A stretch of DNA of 64,000 nt from the NCBI GenBank assembly GCA_965208385.1, contig CBDBOO010000082.1, positions 25,189 through 89,188 of the forward strand, read 5' to 3'. Positions 18,770 through 28,386 of this stretch are shown piece after piece. The position numbers and the translations under genes were made by a program. This stretch comes from Endozoicomonas sp965208385. Its GTDB lineage: Bacteria; Pseudomonadota; Gammaproteobacteria; Pseudomonadales; Endozoicomonadaceae. The notes under the pieces were generated by a model that saw only the letters and a program-made list of their open reading frames with translations, was not told the origin of the DNA and did no database searches. Numbering within the stretch: the first letter of the stretch is position 1; the number at the start of each line of letters is the position of its first letter.

Positions 18770-20356
18770 GTGACTATTCAGCCCCCAACAGGGATTGATT
18801 TTCGTAATTCTTCATTGCTATAAGCAGGGCTTCAAAAACGTTCTGTCCCTGCTTCCTCGCCGATGAGATATAGCTTCGTATCCGACAGTACCATTTCGCT
18901 CCTTTCTTGCTTCTGATACAGCCCGATATTTTCTGCTTTACCTTACCGTTTCTGATGTCTCGCTCACTGCCATTATTGTCGAAAGGAATGGTGAAGTCGG
19001 TCATGAACCTCAAGGTTTCTTCCTTGAACTCAACCAACCGCTTGAACAGGTTGAAGGCTTTCGTATTTTTGACCTTGTCATTACCCAGCCGTTGCCGGAG
19101 GCGTTCCATATATTCCGCCTCCTCCGCTTGCGCCCTTTTCGCTGTTCGCTCGAACAGTGAAACAATCCGCTGGCGGATGACCTCTGGCATTGCTTTCATG
19201 CCAATCTTTCTGAAACCGTTGCTGAGGTGGCAAGCCAGCCTTAGTAGCCGTTGAAGACGTCCAGCAAGATGGTTACAGTCCCTGTCAATAACACCCTGTG
19301 ATTCTCTCAGGTGATGGGCGTTGCAAAGCACATGGAGGGCGGCATACCGGAAGTAGACCTTGTAGTGGTCATGAACCAATATCCCGGCAAAGACCAGTAA
19401 GATGCCCATTGACTCTATGGCTGTGTGGCCTTTACTGGGATCAAGGTGATACAGCGTCCATTTCTCGGTACGCAGAACATGCATCCACCACAGTGAACCG
19501 GCCACCCTCATGCCTGTTTCATCTGCGCCTGCAACAGGTGCGCTCTTGAGAGCATCAGCAATCGCCTGCTCTGTAGAAGCAAATTGATCATAGGCATTTT
19601 TCTGGAATGTACAGAGGGAGCCCGGGCTAACTTCCAGCCCGAAAATGTCCATGAAAAACTGGGAAGCACGCTTGAACGGCACCAGCTGGTACTGGCAAAG
19701 ATACACGGCCAGCGCCTGGGTAACAGGGCCATACTGTACGTGGGAATCAATACCTTCCGGGAAGCTGCCGTGGGTTATGTGTCCACAGCTGCACTTTTTG
19801 ACTTCTGCTACATGAGCGGTAACTTCAAAGTGACCAAAACGACCAGGTTCAAATACCTGTCTTTCAATCAATTTAATAACTTTTTCAGAGCGCAATGACC
19901 AACGGCACCTTTCACAATCTATGACTGGGTGATACTGGGTATGCTCAGGTTCTGCAACTTGTCCAAGCGTCGTGCCTTTGTGACCTTTCTGGCCACCAGG
20001 TTTGAGACCAGACTTCTTTCGCAGGCTTTTCGGATTGGGTTTGTCGTCTTTCGGATCACTTTCTGGAGTCGTGCCAGATGAGGCTTTTGCTTTGGCAGGG
20101 GCTTGGCATAACCGTCTGTAGAAGGGGGTTTGCTACTGTTCCTGCTGTTGGTTTTGAGCCTGTCGGCAAGCTCTTTATTTTCTGCTTCCAGTTTTGCCAG
20201 CCGCTCCTGCTGCTCGCTTACAAGAGCAAGGAGGGTGACAATAATCTGGAATTCGGGAGCAGGTTGAATCATGGCAGGCAGTAGTCAGAAAACTATACTT
20301 CAAAATGGCACAAAATCAACGAATTTCCAGTCTATTTTGAGGGGCTGCATAGTTAC
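18770..20356. mobile_element. IS66-family element, single-gene type, 1587 bp
   Basis: The ends are GTGACTATTCAGCCCC and the reverse complement of GTAACTATGCAGCCCC. The 8-bp duplication TTTATTTC is at 18762-18769 and 20357-20364. It encodes only the large TnpC-type transposase, without the two accessory genes of classical IS66. It lies between the ribosome-binding site and ATG of the small membrane gene. Confidence 0.9.
18774..20272 (-). pseudogene. IS66-family transposase (TnpC type), one frameshift
   Basis: The N-terminal frame (20272 to about 20090) has a leucine/glutamate-rich coiled coil followed by NSSKPPSTDGY, the classic IS66 start of the DNA-binding part. The downstream frame continues as SGTTPESDPKDDKP, then KPGGQKGHKG and CGHITHGSFPEG (zinc-ribbon-like), and the catalytic part with AGADETGMRV and NNGSERDIRN. 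The shift is one base, consistent with loss of one A from an A5 run (ancestral reading KQKASSG). The fused protein would be about 500 aa. As it stands the transposase is not made in one piece. Confidence 0.85.
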
Positions 20357-20364
20357 TTTATTTC

Positions 20365-20680
20365 ACCCTATAGAGTGCCGGAGAGCTTAAAGCTCCGCAG
20401 GATATTTCCCGTTTTCAATGGGTCGCAACCAGTCAAACCATTGACCGCATTGGAAATGCGGTTGCTAAAGTTATTCAAGGTCAAATAAACAACCATTTAT
20501 TTCTGGTCAATATTCCTTTAGATTCCACATTATAAAAAAACCGTAGCGTTATTATTGAGTCATCGATTAACGATAAATGCATCATAGTCCAATCATTATT
20601 TTACTCTATGCAACACAACAGATAGTCTCTAATTGCAGGAAATTTGACACCGACACTATCTGTAAAGAAAGGACTCATTC
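20365..20680. other. Intergenic region before the EamA transporter
   Basis: From about 20376 to 20535 a plus-strand frame without a start codon reads GELKAPQDISRFQWVATSQ followed by a TIDRIGNAVAKVIQGQINN-like stretch. It looks protein-like and may be the 3' remnant of a lost gene, but I recognise no family. The region also contains the ancestral leader of the small membrane gene now displaced by the IS66 element, and the promoter of the transporter. Confidence 0.35.
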
Positions 20681-21574
20681 ATGTCTATTGCCAGCCTCAT
20701 TCGACTGCTTACTCTTTCTGCCATATGGGGTGGTTCCTTTCTTTTTATGAGGGTCACCGCCACTGTATTATCCCCGGCGGTTCTCATCGAATTCAGAGTT
20801 GGATTGGCGGCCCTGTTTCTATTTATTGTGGCTCTTTATCTTAAAAAGCCTCTGAGTATCAAGCAGCACTGGAGGCATTATCTTATATTGGGTTTATTCA
20901 ATTCAGCACTACCATTTTTACTCATAGCTTATTCAGCCCAGACAATTTCTGCCTCCCTGTTATCGGTTTTGAATGCAACTACGCCAATCTGGGGATGTTT
21001 GATTGGGGTTATCTGGAAGCGCAACCAGTTGTCCTTTAAATCCCTCTCAGGCCTTCTGGCCGGTTTGAGCGGTGTCATGATTCTGGTGGGCTTTGATCCA
21101 GTCATCCTACATGAAGATGCATCTAATGCCATTATTGCCGCATTGCTTGCAGCGTTCCTGTACAGCGTCGCCAGCACCTACGCACAAACTGCCAAGTCAG
21201 TTGAAGCATTCAATAATGCTCACGGCAGCATGTGGGGAGCCAGTTTAGTGGTGTTACCTCTGCTCATTTTTACTCCCGCCACGACAATACCATCGCCGGA
21301 TATCATGCTAATGGTCGTACTTCTTGGCGTTTTCTGCACAGGTATTGCCTATATGCTCTATTTTCGTCTTATAGCTGATATAGGAGCACCTTCGGCACTC
21401 ACTGTAACCTTTCTGGTTCCGGTTTTTGGTGTTCTGTTCGGAGTCATTTTTCTCGATGAATTATTTGGCTGGCATACCATTATCGGTGCTGGTTTAGTGC
21501 TGATTGGAACGACTTTAGTCACCGGTTTTGATCCGCGAATAATAATTTCAGGCAGCGTGGCTGAAAGGGCCTGA
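20681..21574 (+). CDS. EamA/DMT-family transporter
   Basis: A 297-aa inner-membrane protein with ten hydrophobic segments in two homologous EamA halves. The first half begins LLTLSAIWGGSFLFMRVTAT, the usual start; the second half ends PVFGVLFGVIFLDELFGWHTIIGAGLVLIGT, the usual end. Members export or import amino acids, nucleosides or other metabolites; the substrate cannot be told. AAAGGA precedes the ATG. Confidence 0.88.
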   Translation: MSIASLIRLLTLSAIWGGSFLFMRVTATVLSPAVLIEFRVGLAALFLFIVALYLKKPLSIKQHWRHYLILGLFNSALPFLLIAYSAQTISASLLSVLNATTPIWGCLIGVIWKRNQLSFKSLSGLLAGLSGVMILVGFDPVILHEDASNAIIAALLAAFLYSVASTYAQTAKSVEAFNNAHGSMWGASLVVLPLLIFTPATTIPSPDIMLMVVLLGVFCTGIAYMLYFRLIADIGAPSALTVTFLVPVFGVLFGVIFLDELFGWHTIIGAGLVLIGTTLVTGFDPRIIISGSVAERA

Positions 21575-21589
21575 AGATCATGGGCCCCC

Positions 21590-21669
21590 TTCTCCTCTTG
21601 TAAATAGAGTTCTCCTCTTGTAAATAGAGTTCTCCTCTTGTAAATAGAGTTCTCCCCTTGCAAATAGAG
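21590..21669. repeat. Tandem repeat, 20 bp x 4
   Basis: Three exact copies of TTCTCCTCTTGTAAATAGAG are followed by a fourth with two changes. The array starts 16 bp after the transporter stop codon and ends about 18 bp before a MITE-A copy. No gene crosses it. Confidence 0.95.
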
Positions 21670-21686
21670 TTAACCCATATGAACAG

Positions 21687-21850
21687 CAGGGCGATCTCAT
21701 TTGACAAACACCAATCCTGTTGCATATTCAAAAAGCTAGCTTTAAAAACTGAATTTTTGAGAAGTACAGGAAATTAGGCTTATTTTGGTACTTTTGTGTG
21801 CTGAATAATTAGCCAAACAGAGAAAGTTAGTGCCAAATGAGATCGCCCTG
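21687..21850. mobile_element. MITE family A copy (reverse orientation)
   Basis: A 164-bp copy with the duplication TATGAACAG at 21678-21686 and 21851-21859. It lies in an intergenic region. Confidence 0.95.
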
Positions 21851-21859
21851 TATGAACAG

Positions 21860-22268
21860 CCGGACGTATAACACACGATTAGATCTTCATTCAGGCGGAA
21901 AGTTAAGACATACCGTGCCAGTATTAAAACTGAAGGAATGTTATTTATAGAAAAATGGTTGCTTGTTTTTAATGGCCAGAAAATAGCTAGACCGAGTCGT
22001 TGCATGGGTAAAAACAATAAAATATGATCTGACACAAGCGGGTAACCCACTTCCCTCAAAGAAAAAATGAAAAAGAAATTCAAGGATATTTTTGGGGTAG
22101 CAGGACGTTTTAATGACCATAGTACTGATGTAAAAAGAAGTTCTGTTGCTCATTTGAGATCAGATCCAATCAGCAATACTCGACAAACTTAGCCGTATAA
22201 ATCCAGCCACCGAATGACTCAACAAAAGATAAAGTCTGTTATTTTTCAAATTACATATTTTACTGAAG
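21860..22268. other. Intergenic region, possible decayed coding remnants
   Basis: I cannot support a gene here. One plus-strand frame from about 21880 to 22023 (no start codon, reading SFRRKVKTYRASIKTEGMLF) looks weakly protein-like and may be debris of a lost gene. Confidence 0.3.
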
Positions 22269-22923
22269 TTACTCTGCCAGCCAGCTTTCTGCAATCTCAA
22301 CGGCATCCAGGTCAAACGCTTTTATTTCCAGGCCGGGTATTAAAATGCCTTCTATTTCACTGATTGTAACTATTCAGCACCCCCACAAAAAAGGTGAACT
22401 TTGTGAAGAGCCTGTCCCGCAAGGGATAAAAAAATCCGACCAGAAAAGCAGATTCAAGAAAATAGCCTTTTATCGTTGAAATAGAGCAAATAAACGACAT
22501 CTGACCCTTGGCAAGGTGCTCAAAGCTCCAATCTTAGATAACAGTACAACAATGAGAGTGTCCTGAAGCCAAGAAAAGAGAAGGCTTATAACTAAAACCA
22601 CATATTACTCAATTATTGCAGGGGGTGCTGAATAGTTACCACTGATTTTCTGAACCCATTTTTTTATCAGTCAGTACCGCTACACGATCAAATTTTTTCA
22701 TCACTCGCAATAACTCCGGCAGACGTGATAATTCCACAGCAAGAGCTCCGAAACCAGGTACCGTGAAGTTTTCAATTCGATAGAGCATTCTTCCTGATTC
22801 AATGTCTTTTGACTGGCTCGTCAGTTCATCCAGTAAGGCTTTCATGCCTTCACTGTCCAGCTTACCTGAAAACTCAAGATCCAACCGATTGGATCCATTC
22901 TTCACTACCTTAAACATATGCAT
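22269..22923 (-). pseudogene. SpoIIAA-like (STAS/SEC14-type) protein, broken by a MITE and a homopolymer indel
   Basis: The N-terminal 90 codons (MHMFKVVKNGSNRLDLEFSG…) end in VAVLTDKK. After removal of MITE-D and one extra A in the A7 run at about 22660, the frame continues as WVQKISEIEG, then LIPGLEIKAFDLDAVEIAES and a stop at 22269. That C-terminal AFDLDAVEIAESWLAE is typical of the small SpoIIAA-like family found across Proteobacteria. The ancestral protein would be about 127 aa. Its role in the family is not well established. Confidence 0.8.
22366..22639. mobile_element. MITE family D, 274 bp, IS66-type ends
   Basis: The ends are GTAACTATTCAGCACCCCC and its exact reverse complement. The 8-bp duplication CACTGATT is at 22358-22365 and 22640-22647. 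The ends are close to those of the IS66-type element at 18770-20356 (GTGACTATTCAGCCCC), and both make 8-bp duplications, so it is probably a non-autonomous derivative of that type. It interrupts the SpoIIAA-like gene. Confidence 0.92.
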
Positions 22924-23045
22924 ATCTCAAAGTGGTTCAATCTGGCTGTGCATAAGTCGATGAACAATTTCTTTCGCCTATTTTGACGGTGCTTTTTTCC
23001 ATTTTTGCTTCATTACAACTCTGACTGCATGGGTGTGCTGCCTGA

Positions 23046-24562
23046 TTAATGTAACAAAAGAAGGTTGTGTGCAACCGGATATCCGTAACGGTTCATCTTT
23101 GACCAGAATTCATCCCAATATCCTGTTGAACAGACAAGAGCTCTTAAAGTCAGCAGCATGGATGCACCTTGCTCTTTCCAACGCATTCCTGAACGACACA
23201 TTCGTTGCTTAACCAATGTCTTGCATGCAGCTTCCGTTACACCGGAACCTATCGGTAATTTTTTCTCCAATGCTTCTGGGTAAATCATTTGTTGCCAGTG
23301 ATTTTTAAAATAGGTTCTCGCCTTGAGCAGTTTTTCCAGCGAGGCGGTTCGATTATTGCCTGGAGACACTTTCTCTAATTCTCGATGTAACCGTTTAGCT
23401 TCACCTTCATTGTGCTTGAGGTTATGTAATTTCTCTTTCAGCCAGGCATGCAGGGCGATCTCATTTGACAAACACCAATCCTGTTGCATATTCAAAAAGC
23501 TAGCTTTAAAAACTGAATTTTTGAGAAGTACAGGAAATTAGGCTTATTTTGGTACTTTTGTGTGCTGAATAATTAGCCAAACAGAGAAAGTTAGTGCCAA
23601 ATGAGATCGCCCTGGCCAGGCATGGCGTTCACCGGTCAGTTTTTTCCCCGGATACAGGGCTTCGGCTGCTTCAGCGACATACTCGGAGACATGATAAAAA
23701 TCCAACACACTATAAGATGTAAAAGGCTCAAGAAAGGTCCAGTTATCAGGTGCACCATCCGCAACACCTACGTAGACGGCATCAGGGAAGCGCTCTTTGA
23801 CTTTGCGAATTTCTCCTGAAAAACGAGCAATGAAGGTTTTCTTTCCGTACTCGGGAGCGGCTGCGCAATACGAGGTGTAAAGACGTTCACCCTCATCGTC
23901 ATACAGCGTAATGGTTCCACACATAGCGATTCGTAACCTTCATAATACAACAGGTTAACGCCATCAAGCCCTATAGCGACAGTAGTAACCGGCCTGGGTA
24001 ATTCAGGTATGACGTATGTCCATTTTTCTTCTTTGATTTGAGCGACACTACCCACCACGTCAGCGAGATCCCGAAGTGTTGCACGACTGCTCTTTCTGCC
24101 ATGATTTTGCAAGAGATCCTGCTCAACTTGCGGAGCGGCCATCTGTGCGTATTTCCAGCTCACCATGCGCGCAAAAGCCGGTGTGGAATTGACAATAATT
24201 CGCGCATTTTGATCCAGAGGACAAAACGTTTTACCTCCTTTATTACTCTGATATACGTTGCGAGCGACCTTTACGGCTCCCCATGGAGTCTCATAAACCT
24301 TAGGTTCTTTTTTGCGTTTACAGCTCATACGGACAGATCCCATTGTGATAGGTGATCCATCTGTATCCATACATTCCAACTGCTGGCCTGATGCCAGTAC
24401 TCCGGCTTCATTGAGTTCAGTCTGAAGCCGATCCTCAAACTCCAGCATAGAGTGACCATGTTGGATAGTGATAAGGATTTGGGTTTCCTGATTTTGTGTT
24501 GAGAGGATGCAAGCGGACATAGTAGAAAACTTTATGTTAAGACTATCGTAAAAATAGTTCAT
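23046..24562 (-). pseudogene. ISKra4-family transposase, broken by one frameshift and MITE-A
   Basis: By comparison with the intact 436-aa homologue at 43039-44349, this copy has all parts. These are the N-terminal region with ECMDTDGSPITMGSVRMSCK, the catalytic GLDGVNLLYYEGY, VGVADGAPDNWTFLE and LDFYHVSEYVAEAAE, and the end LPIGSGVTEAACKTLVKQRM. A one-base shift near 23925 separates GYRIAMCGT from the preceding frame. MITE-A at 23451 splits the protein after GERHAW. Codon-level similarity to the intact copy is high, but the two are clearly distinct elements. Confidence 0.88.
23451..23614. mobile_element. MITE family A copy (reverse orientation), inserted in an ISKra4-type transposase
   Basis: A 164-bp copy with the 10-bp duplication GCCAGGCATG at 23441-23450 and 23615-23624. 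Its outward frame supplies MNMQQDWCLSNEIAL in frame with the downstream half of the transposase. Confidence 0.95.
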
Positions 24563-24609
24563 ATGACCTGACTTGGCTCACATTAATTAGGCTGAACACC
24601 CGACTGCAT

Positions 24610-24933
24610 AGTTTGCTATGCGTCCACCCTGAGATTTCATGCCCAGAGAATATTTTTGCCCTTTGGGCTTTGAAGGATGAAAAAAATCTTGCCAAATCTC
24701 TTGCAAAACCTTTGCGAAATTATCGCAAAACAACCATCAACCGACCCGATTAAATTCCAATATACAGATGACAATTCAGAAATCAATTGGCACTCATTTC
24801 AGAACAGAATATTGCTCATTAAATCACCCCCCTATGCCAACATAGTTAGAAGGGCAAAACAGGTCTTGAGTATAGTTGTATACTTTCTTATTTGTTTGTG
24901 ACTATGCTTGCAGAACTCAGGGGGAGAGTATAG
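24610..24933. other. Intergenic region upstream of the MBL hydrolase
   Basis: A 74-codon plus-strand frame (24677-24901) starts MKKILPNLLQNLCEII, but its GAAGG abuts the ATG and it matches nothing I know, so I do not call it a gene. The region must contain the promoter of the hydrolase gene. Confidence 0.4.
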
Positions 24934-25632
24934 ATGTTTTTTCGCCAGTTTTTTGATAGCACCAGTGGAACTTATAGTTATCTGTTAGCGGATAAAAATA
25001 CATCAGAAGCTGTATTTATTGATCCTGTCAGGGAAAAAACCGAATCTTACCTTACCTTTATTTCAGAGTTAAAATTACACCTGATTGCAACCCTTGATAC
25101 CCATACCCATGCAGATCATATTACCGGTTCTTCCGAGTTGTCAGTTAAAACCGGTTGCAGGATTATTATTGGCAAAGATTCACTGGCACAAGGAGCATCA
25201 GACATTATTTCTGATGGTGAGTTCATCCGATTTGGTCAGCATCAACTTCAGGCCATAGCCACACCTGGTCACACCATTGATTCATACTGTTTCTACTTTG
25301 AAGAAAACGGCCAACGAAGTGTCTTTACTGGTGATACGCTGTTAATCAGGTCCACCGGAAGAACTGATTTCCAGCAGGGTGATGCCGCTGCCCAATATCA
25401 CAGTTTGTTTCATAAGCTCCTGCTATTGCCTGAAAATACAACGGTATACCCAGGACATGATTACAAAGGCTGGACTGTCAGTACCATTGGTGAAGAAAAA
25501 AAACACAACCCCAGACTTCAGGTGAGCTGTGAAGAAGAATACAAGCGGATGATGGACAACCTGAATCTACCGGAGCCAGAAATGATTCATATCGCCGTTC
25601 CAGCCAACCTTCAGTGCGGTTTTGTCCGGTAA
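24934..25632 (+). CDS. MBL-fold hydrolase, persulfide dioxygenase (ETHE1)-like
   Basis: The 232-aa product has the metallo-beta-lactamase metal site DTHTHADHITGS, the second histidine in ATPGHTIDS, the aspartate in FTGDTLLIRSTGRTDFQQGD, and YPGHDYKGW. The GRTDFQ and HDYKG segments are characteristic of ETHE1-type sulfur dioxygenases, which oxidise glutathione persulfide with one iron. It probably detoxifies sulfide-derived persulfide in the cytoplasm. GGGGGAG lies upstream of the ATG. The exported rhodanese gene is 10 kb away, so no operon link is visible. Confidence 0.9.
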   Translation: MFFRQFFDSTSGTYSYLLADKNTSEAVFIDPVREKTESYLTFISELKLHLIATLDTHTHADHITGSSELSVKTGCRIIIGKDSLAQGASDIISDGEFIRFGQHQLQAIATPGHTIDSYCFYFEENGQRSVFTGDTLLIRSTGRTDFQQGDAAAQYHSLFHKLLLLPENTTVYPGHDYKGWTVSTIGEEKKHNPRLQVSCEEEYKRMMDNLNLPEPEMIHIAVPANLQCGFVR

Positions 25633-25664
25633 TTTCAACATTCACAATTAACAACAAAAACCAT

Positions 25665-27134
25665 TTACAACAAGGGACTCAGGAGTTGCAGGGTGTTTTC
25701 AAGCAGTCTCTGAGAGAAAGGGCGCTGTTCCCATTCTCTGGCTGATACCGGAGAAGATTTTAACAGATAATCCTTTATCAACTCAGACATACAGTGACCA
25801 AACGACTGATCATAGATAATACTGGTAACTTCATAGTTTAACCAGACACTGCGCATATCAAGATTTACTGTACCAAACAACACCGTCGCACTATCCACCA
25901 GAACACACTTGGTATGCAGCAAACCACCTCTGAATTGCATGATACTGACACCAGCTTCCAGTAGATCCTGATAATAGGAACGACTGGCGAAGTGCACCAT
26001 TATGGAATCGTTCTTTTCAGGAACAATCACGGTGACCCTGACACCCCGCATGGCAGCGGATCTCAAAGCAGTCAGCAGCGAATCACCCGGTACAAAATAA
26101 GGCGTCGTTATAAATAATTCAGTCCGGCTGGCATAGATAGCTTCAAGCAGGACCTGATGAAGCAGCTCCCGATCAATACCCGGACCAGACGGCAACATGT
26201 GCATATTGACATTATCCGTGTTTTTTCGATGCCCGGCAGGGAACTCATAAGCCATATTAAACGGCGGATGTTCCTTCCCTGTTTCCAGAATTTTATCTCC
26301 CTGGACAATAGCGCCAAGAACATGTGCCCCAACACCTTCAATGCGAATCATGGCATCGACCCATTGCCCCACCGCGGCGCTCTGTCGGAACAAGGTGGGA
26401 TCCACCAGGTTAAAACTCCCGGTCCAGGCAATGTCATCATCAACCACGAGTATTTTTCGATGATTACGAATATCAATGCGTTCAACGAGACTGCCAAAGA
26501 TACCCACAGACATAGAGGCTGTTACACTGATCCCCTCCAGTCGAAACCGTTTCGCCCAGGGGCCATTGAGAAAACGCCGGCTACCCACGGCATCCAGAAC
26601 CACAAGGCATTCAACTCCCCTGCGGGAAGCCGATATAACGGCTTCTGCAATGGCACTGATACGCCCTTCCGGCTCCCAGATATAAAATTCGATAATCAAA
26701 CTGATGCGGGAAGCTTCAATATCCTGAAGAATACCCGCAATAATATCTTCATAATCATGAAACAGCTGGACACTGTTACCCGGCAACAGGGGCACACCCA
26801 TGGTGTTTTCTGCCAGTTGGAAAATGCCATTATGAGGTGTCGCCGGACAATACCCGGGCCCCTGATCAGCGATGACCCTCGACAGATGTTGGTACCACTG
26901 TTCGTAATCCGGATAAATAGCTTTAATGCGTTTCAGTCTTCTCGTCCCCAGACGACGGGAACCAAACAGAAGGTAAAGCCCGAAACCTGCCACTGGCAGA
27001 GCAAACAGCAATACCAGCCAGGCAAGGGAAACCCCTACTGGTCGTCGGGTCATAATCACCAGAATGGCAAATGCAATTATGCTGGAAAGATAAATAAACC
27101 CAAAAATTCCGCTGTACCAGGTTGCTTCCATCAC
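25665..27134 (-). CDS. cls: Cardiolipin synthase
   Basis: The 489-aa membrane enzyme condenses phosphatidylglycerol to cardiolipin. It has two N-terminal transmembrane helices (residues about 5-55) and two phospholipase-D HKD motifs: NHRKILVVDDDIAWTGSFN and HTKCVLVDSATVLFGTVNLDMRS. Length and layout fit ClsA-type enzymes. GAGGTGTG precedes the ATG. It converges on the MBL hydrolase gene. Confidence 0.95.
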   Translation of the reverse strand: MMEATWYSGIFGFIYLSSIIAFAILVIMTRRPVGVSLAWLVLLFALPVAGFGLYLLFGSRRLGTRRLKRIKAIYPDYEQWYQHLSRVIADQGPGYCPATPHNGIFQLAENTMGVPLLPGNSVQLFHDYEDIIAGILQDIEASRISLIIEFYIWEPEGRISAIAEAVISASRRGVECLVVLDAVGSRRFLNGPWAKRFRLEGISVTASMSVGIFGSLVERIDIRNHRKILVVDDDIAWTGSFNLVDPTLFRQSAAVGQWVDAMIRIEGVGAHVLGAIVQGDKILETGKEHPPFNMAYEFPAGHRKNTDNVNMHMLPSGPGIDRELLHQVLLEAIYASRTELFITTPYFVPGDSLLTALRSAAMRGVRVTVIVPEKNDSIMVHFASRSYYQDLLEAGVSIMQFRGGLLHTKCVLVDSATVLFGTVNLDMRSVWLNYEVTSIIYDQSFGHCMSELIKDYLLKSSPVSAREWEQRPFSQRLLENTLQLLSPLL

Positions 27135-27174
27135 ACCTCAAAATAGATTGTTATACCCAGAGTATCTAACTGCA

Positions 27175-27993
27175 TTATCCTACCAATAATGGAGCATAGT
27201 TATTCCAGAGCAGTTTAGCTGTCATCGCCAGAGAAACGATGACAATCATGGGTCGAATCAGTTTTTGTCCATTTTTCAATACAAAACCTGAACCCAGTCG
27301 AGCGCCAATCACCTGCCCGGCCATCATGACAAGTCCCACCGTCCAGACAACCTGCCCCCCCACTATAAAAAACAGCAGTGAGGCTATGTTACTGGTGCAA
27401 TTCAGCAGTTTTGTATGTGCCGTAGCGCGGGTAATGGAATACCCCATCAGGCTAACAAAGGCGATGGCAAAAAAAGAGCCCGTTCCCGGTCCGAAAAAAC
27501 CATCATAGAATCCGATGATCATGGCTGCCGTACAGGAAAACAAAGGCAGACCAATTTTCTCATGTCTGTTTTCATCACTGATTTTCGGTGAAAAAAGAAA
27601 ATACAGCACAATGCCTATCAGCAGAAAAGGAATAATCTGGGATAAAACACTGAGATCCAGTTGTTGCACCAGAATAGTACCAAGGGCCGAACCCAGAAAA
27701 GTCATGACTATCGCCAATCGCATTTCACTCAGCTTCACCGCACCTTTTCGAATAAAATAATAGCTGGCTGATAACGTACCGCCTGTCCCCTGTAGTTTAT
27801 TGGTTGCCAGCGCCTGTAAAGGAGATAACCCTGCAGCCAGCAACGCAGGCATGGCTATCAGCCCCCCACCTCCGGCAATGGAATCAACAAACCCGGCAAT
27901 GACCGCAATAGAAAATAACATCAGGACTAAATCTACAGAGAGTGTAAATTCCAAAAGATCCCCCAAAAAACCAGATACAAAGCAGAGAATCAT
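27175..27993 (-). CDS. TauE/SafE (TSUP) family permease
   Basis: A 272-aa inner-membrane protein with about eight hydrophobic segments. It has the TSUP hallmark GFVDSIAGGGGLIAMPALLAAGLSPLQALATNKLQG near the N-terminus and the repeat-like FYDGFFGPGTGSF in the second half. The closest named type I recall is YfcA. Members export sulfite or organosulfur anions, but this cannot be assigned from sequence. It lies upstream of cls on the same strand with a 40-bp gap, so they may share a transcript. Confidence 0.88.
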   Translation of the reverse strand: MILCFVSGFLGDLLEFTLSVDLVLMLFSIAVIAGFVDSIAGGGGLIAMPALLAAGLSPLQALATNKLQGTGGTLSASYYFIRKGAVKLSEMRLAIVMTFLGSALGTILVQQLDLSVLSQIIPFLLIGIVLYFLFSPKISDENRHEKIGLPLFSCTAAMIIGFYDGFFGPGTGSFFAIAFVSLMGYSITRATAHTKLLNCTSNIASLLFFIVGGQVVWTVGLVMMAGQVIGARLGSGFVLKNGQKLIRPMIVIVSLAMTAKLLWNNYAPLLVG

Positions 27994-28084
27994 AATGTGT
28001 CTTAAGGCACATAACTACACTCGCAACGTGCTTTGTGTCTGATTCCTTCTTTCTGTTCACACAGTAATCAAAAAAACATCTGAC

Positions 28085-28123
28085 ATGAAAAAGCCGTTGA
28101 ACAAATTGCTTTATTCAACGGCT
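28085..28123 (-). terminator. Leftward rho-independent terminator
   Basis: Read on the minus strand, AGCCGTTGAA and TTCAACGGCT form a 10-bp stem followed by TTTTTC. It lies upstream of the leftward TSUP gene, with no leftward gene immediately before it, so it may be left from a lost gene or insulate the permease. Confidence 0.75.
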
Positions 28124-28224
28124 TCAGAATATGGAGATTACTTGTACTGTTTTTATTCTAATTAAACTGATTCTTTGCAATAAACCTGTTTAGTCATTTT
28201 GCATAGCTCACCGGATAGGCTTGT

Positions 28225-28286
28225 GGCATTTCTGGCATCTGGCATTTCTGGCATCTGGCATTTCTGGCATCTGGCATCTCTGGCTT
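28225..28286. repeat. Tandem repeat, 16 bp x about 3.8
   Basis: Three exact copies of GGCATTTCTGGCATCT are followed by a partial degenerate copy. The array lies in the leader between the TSUP and Lrp-type genes and is not coding. Confidence 0.95.
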
Positions 28287-28386
28287 GTAGCAAGGATGTT
28301 TCTCATCATGTCACTTTTGGCGACAACATTAGTATACGAAATAAGGCGGGATGAATAATTGCTAATAACGAACTATTTTCGATTAC

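Larger units (their letters stand above)
23031..24601. mobile_element. ISKra4-type insertion sequence, broken copy
   Basis: The ends are GGGTGTGCTGCCTGATTAAT and the reverse complement of GGGTGTTCAGCCTAATTAAT. The 8-bp duplication GACTGCAT is at 23023-23030 and 24602-24609. The transposase gene inside is frameshifted and carries a MITE-A insertion. It is related to the intact element at 43018-44410. Confidence 0.9.

Noticed and set aside
21590..21669. The 20-bp tandem array as a CRISPR.
   Set aside because: Units are directly adjacent with no spacers, and no cas genes are in the window.
24677..24901. A 74-codon frame starting MKKILPNLLQ before the MBL hydrolase.
   Set aside because: The GAAGG is too close to the ATG and no family features are present.
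26157..27146. A 329-codon plus-strand frame opposite the cardiolipin synthase gene.
   Set aside because: The minus strand has two HKD motifs and a full-length enzyme; the opposite frame has no family features.
28225..28286. The 16-bp tandem array as a CRISPR or iteron origin.
   Set aside because: There are no spacers, no replication gene, and the unit is simple.
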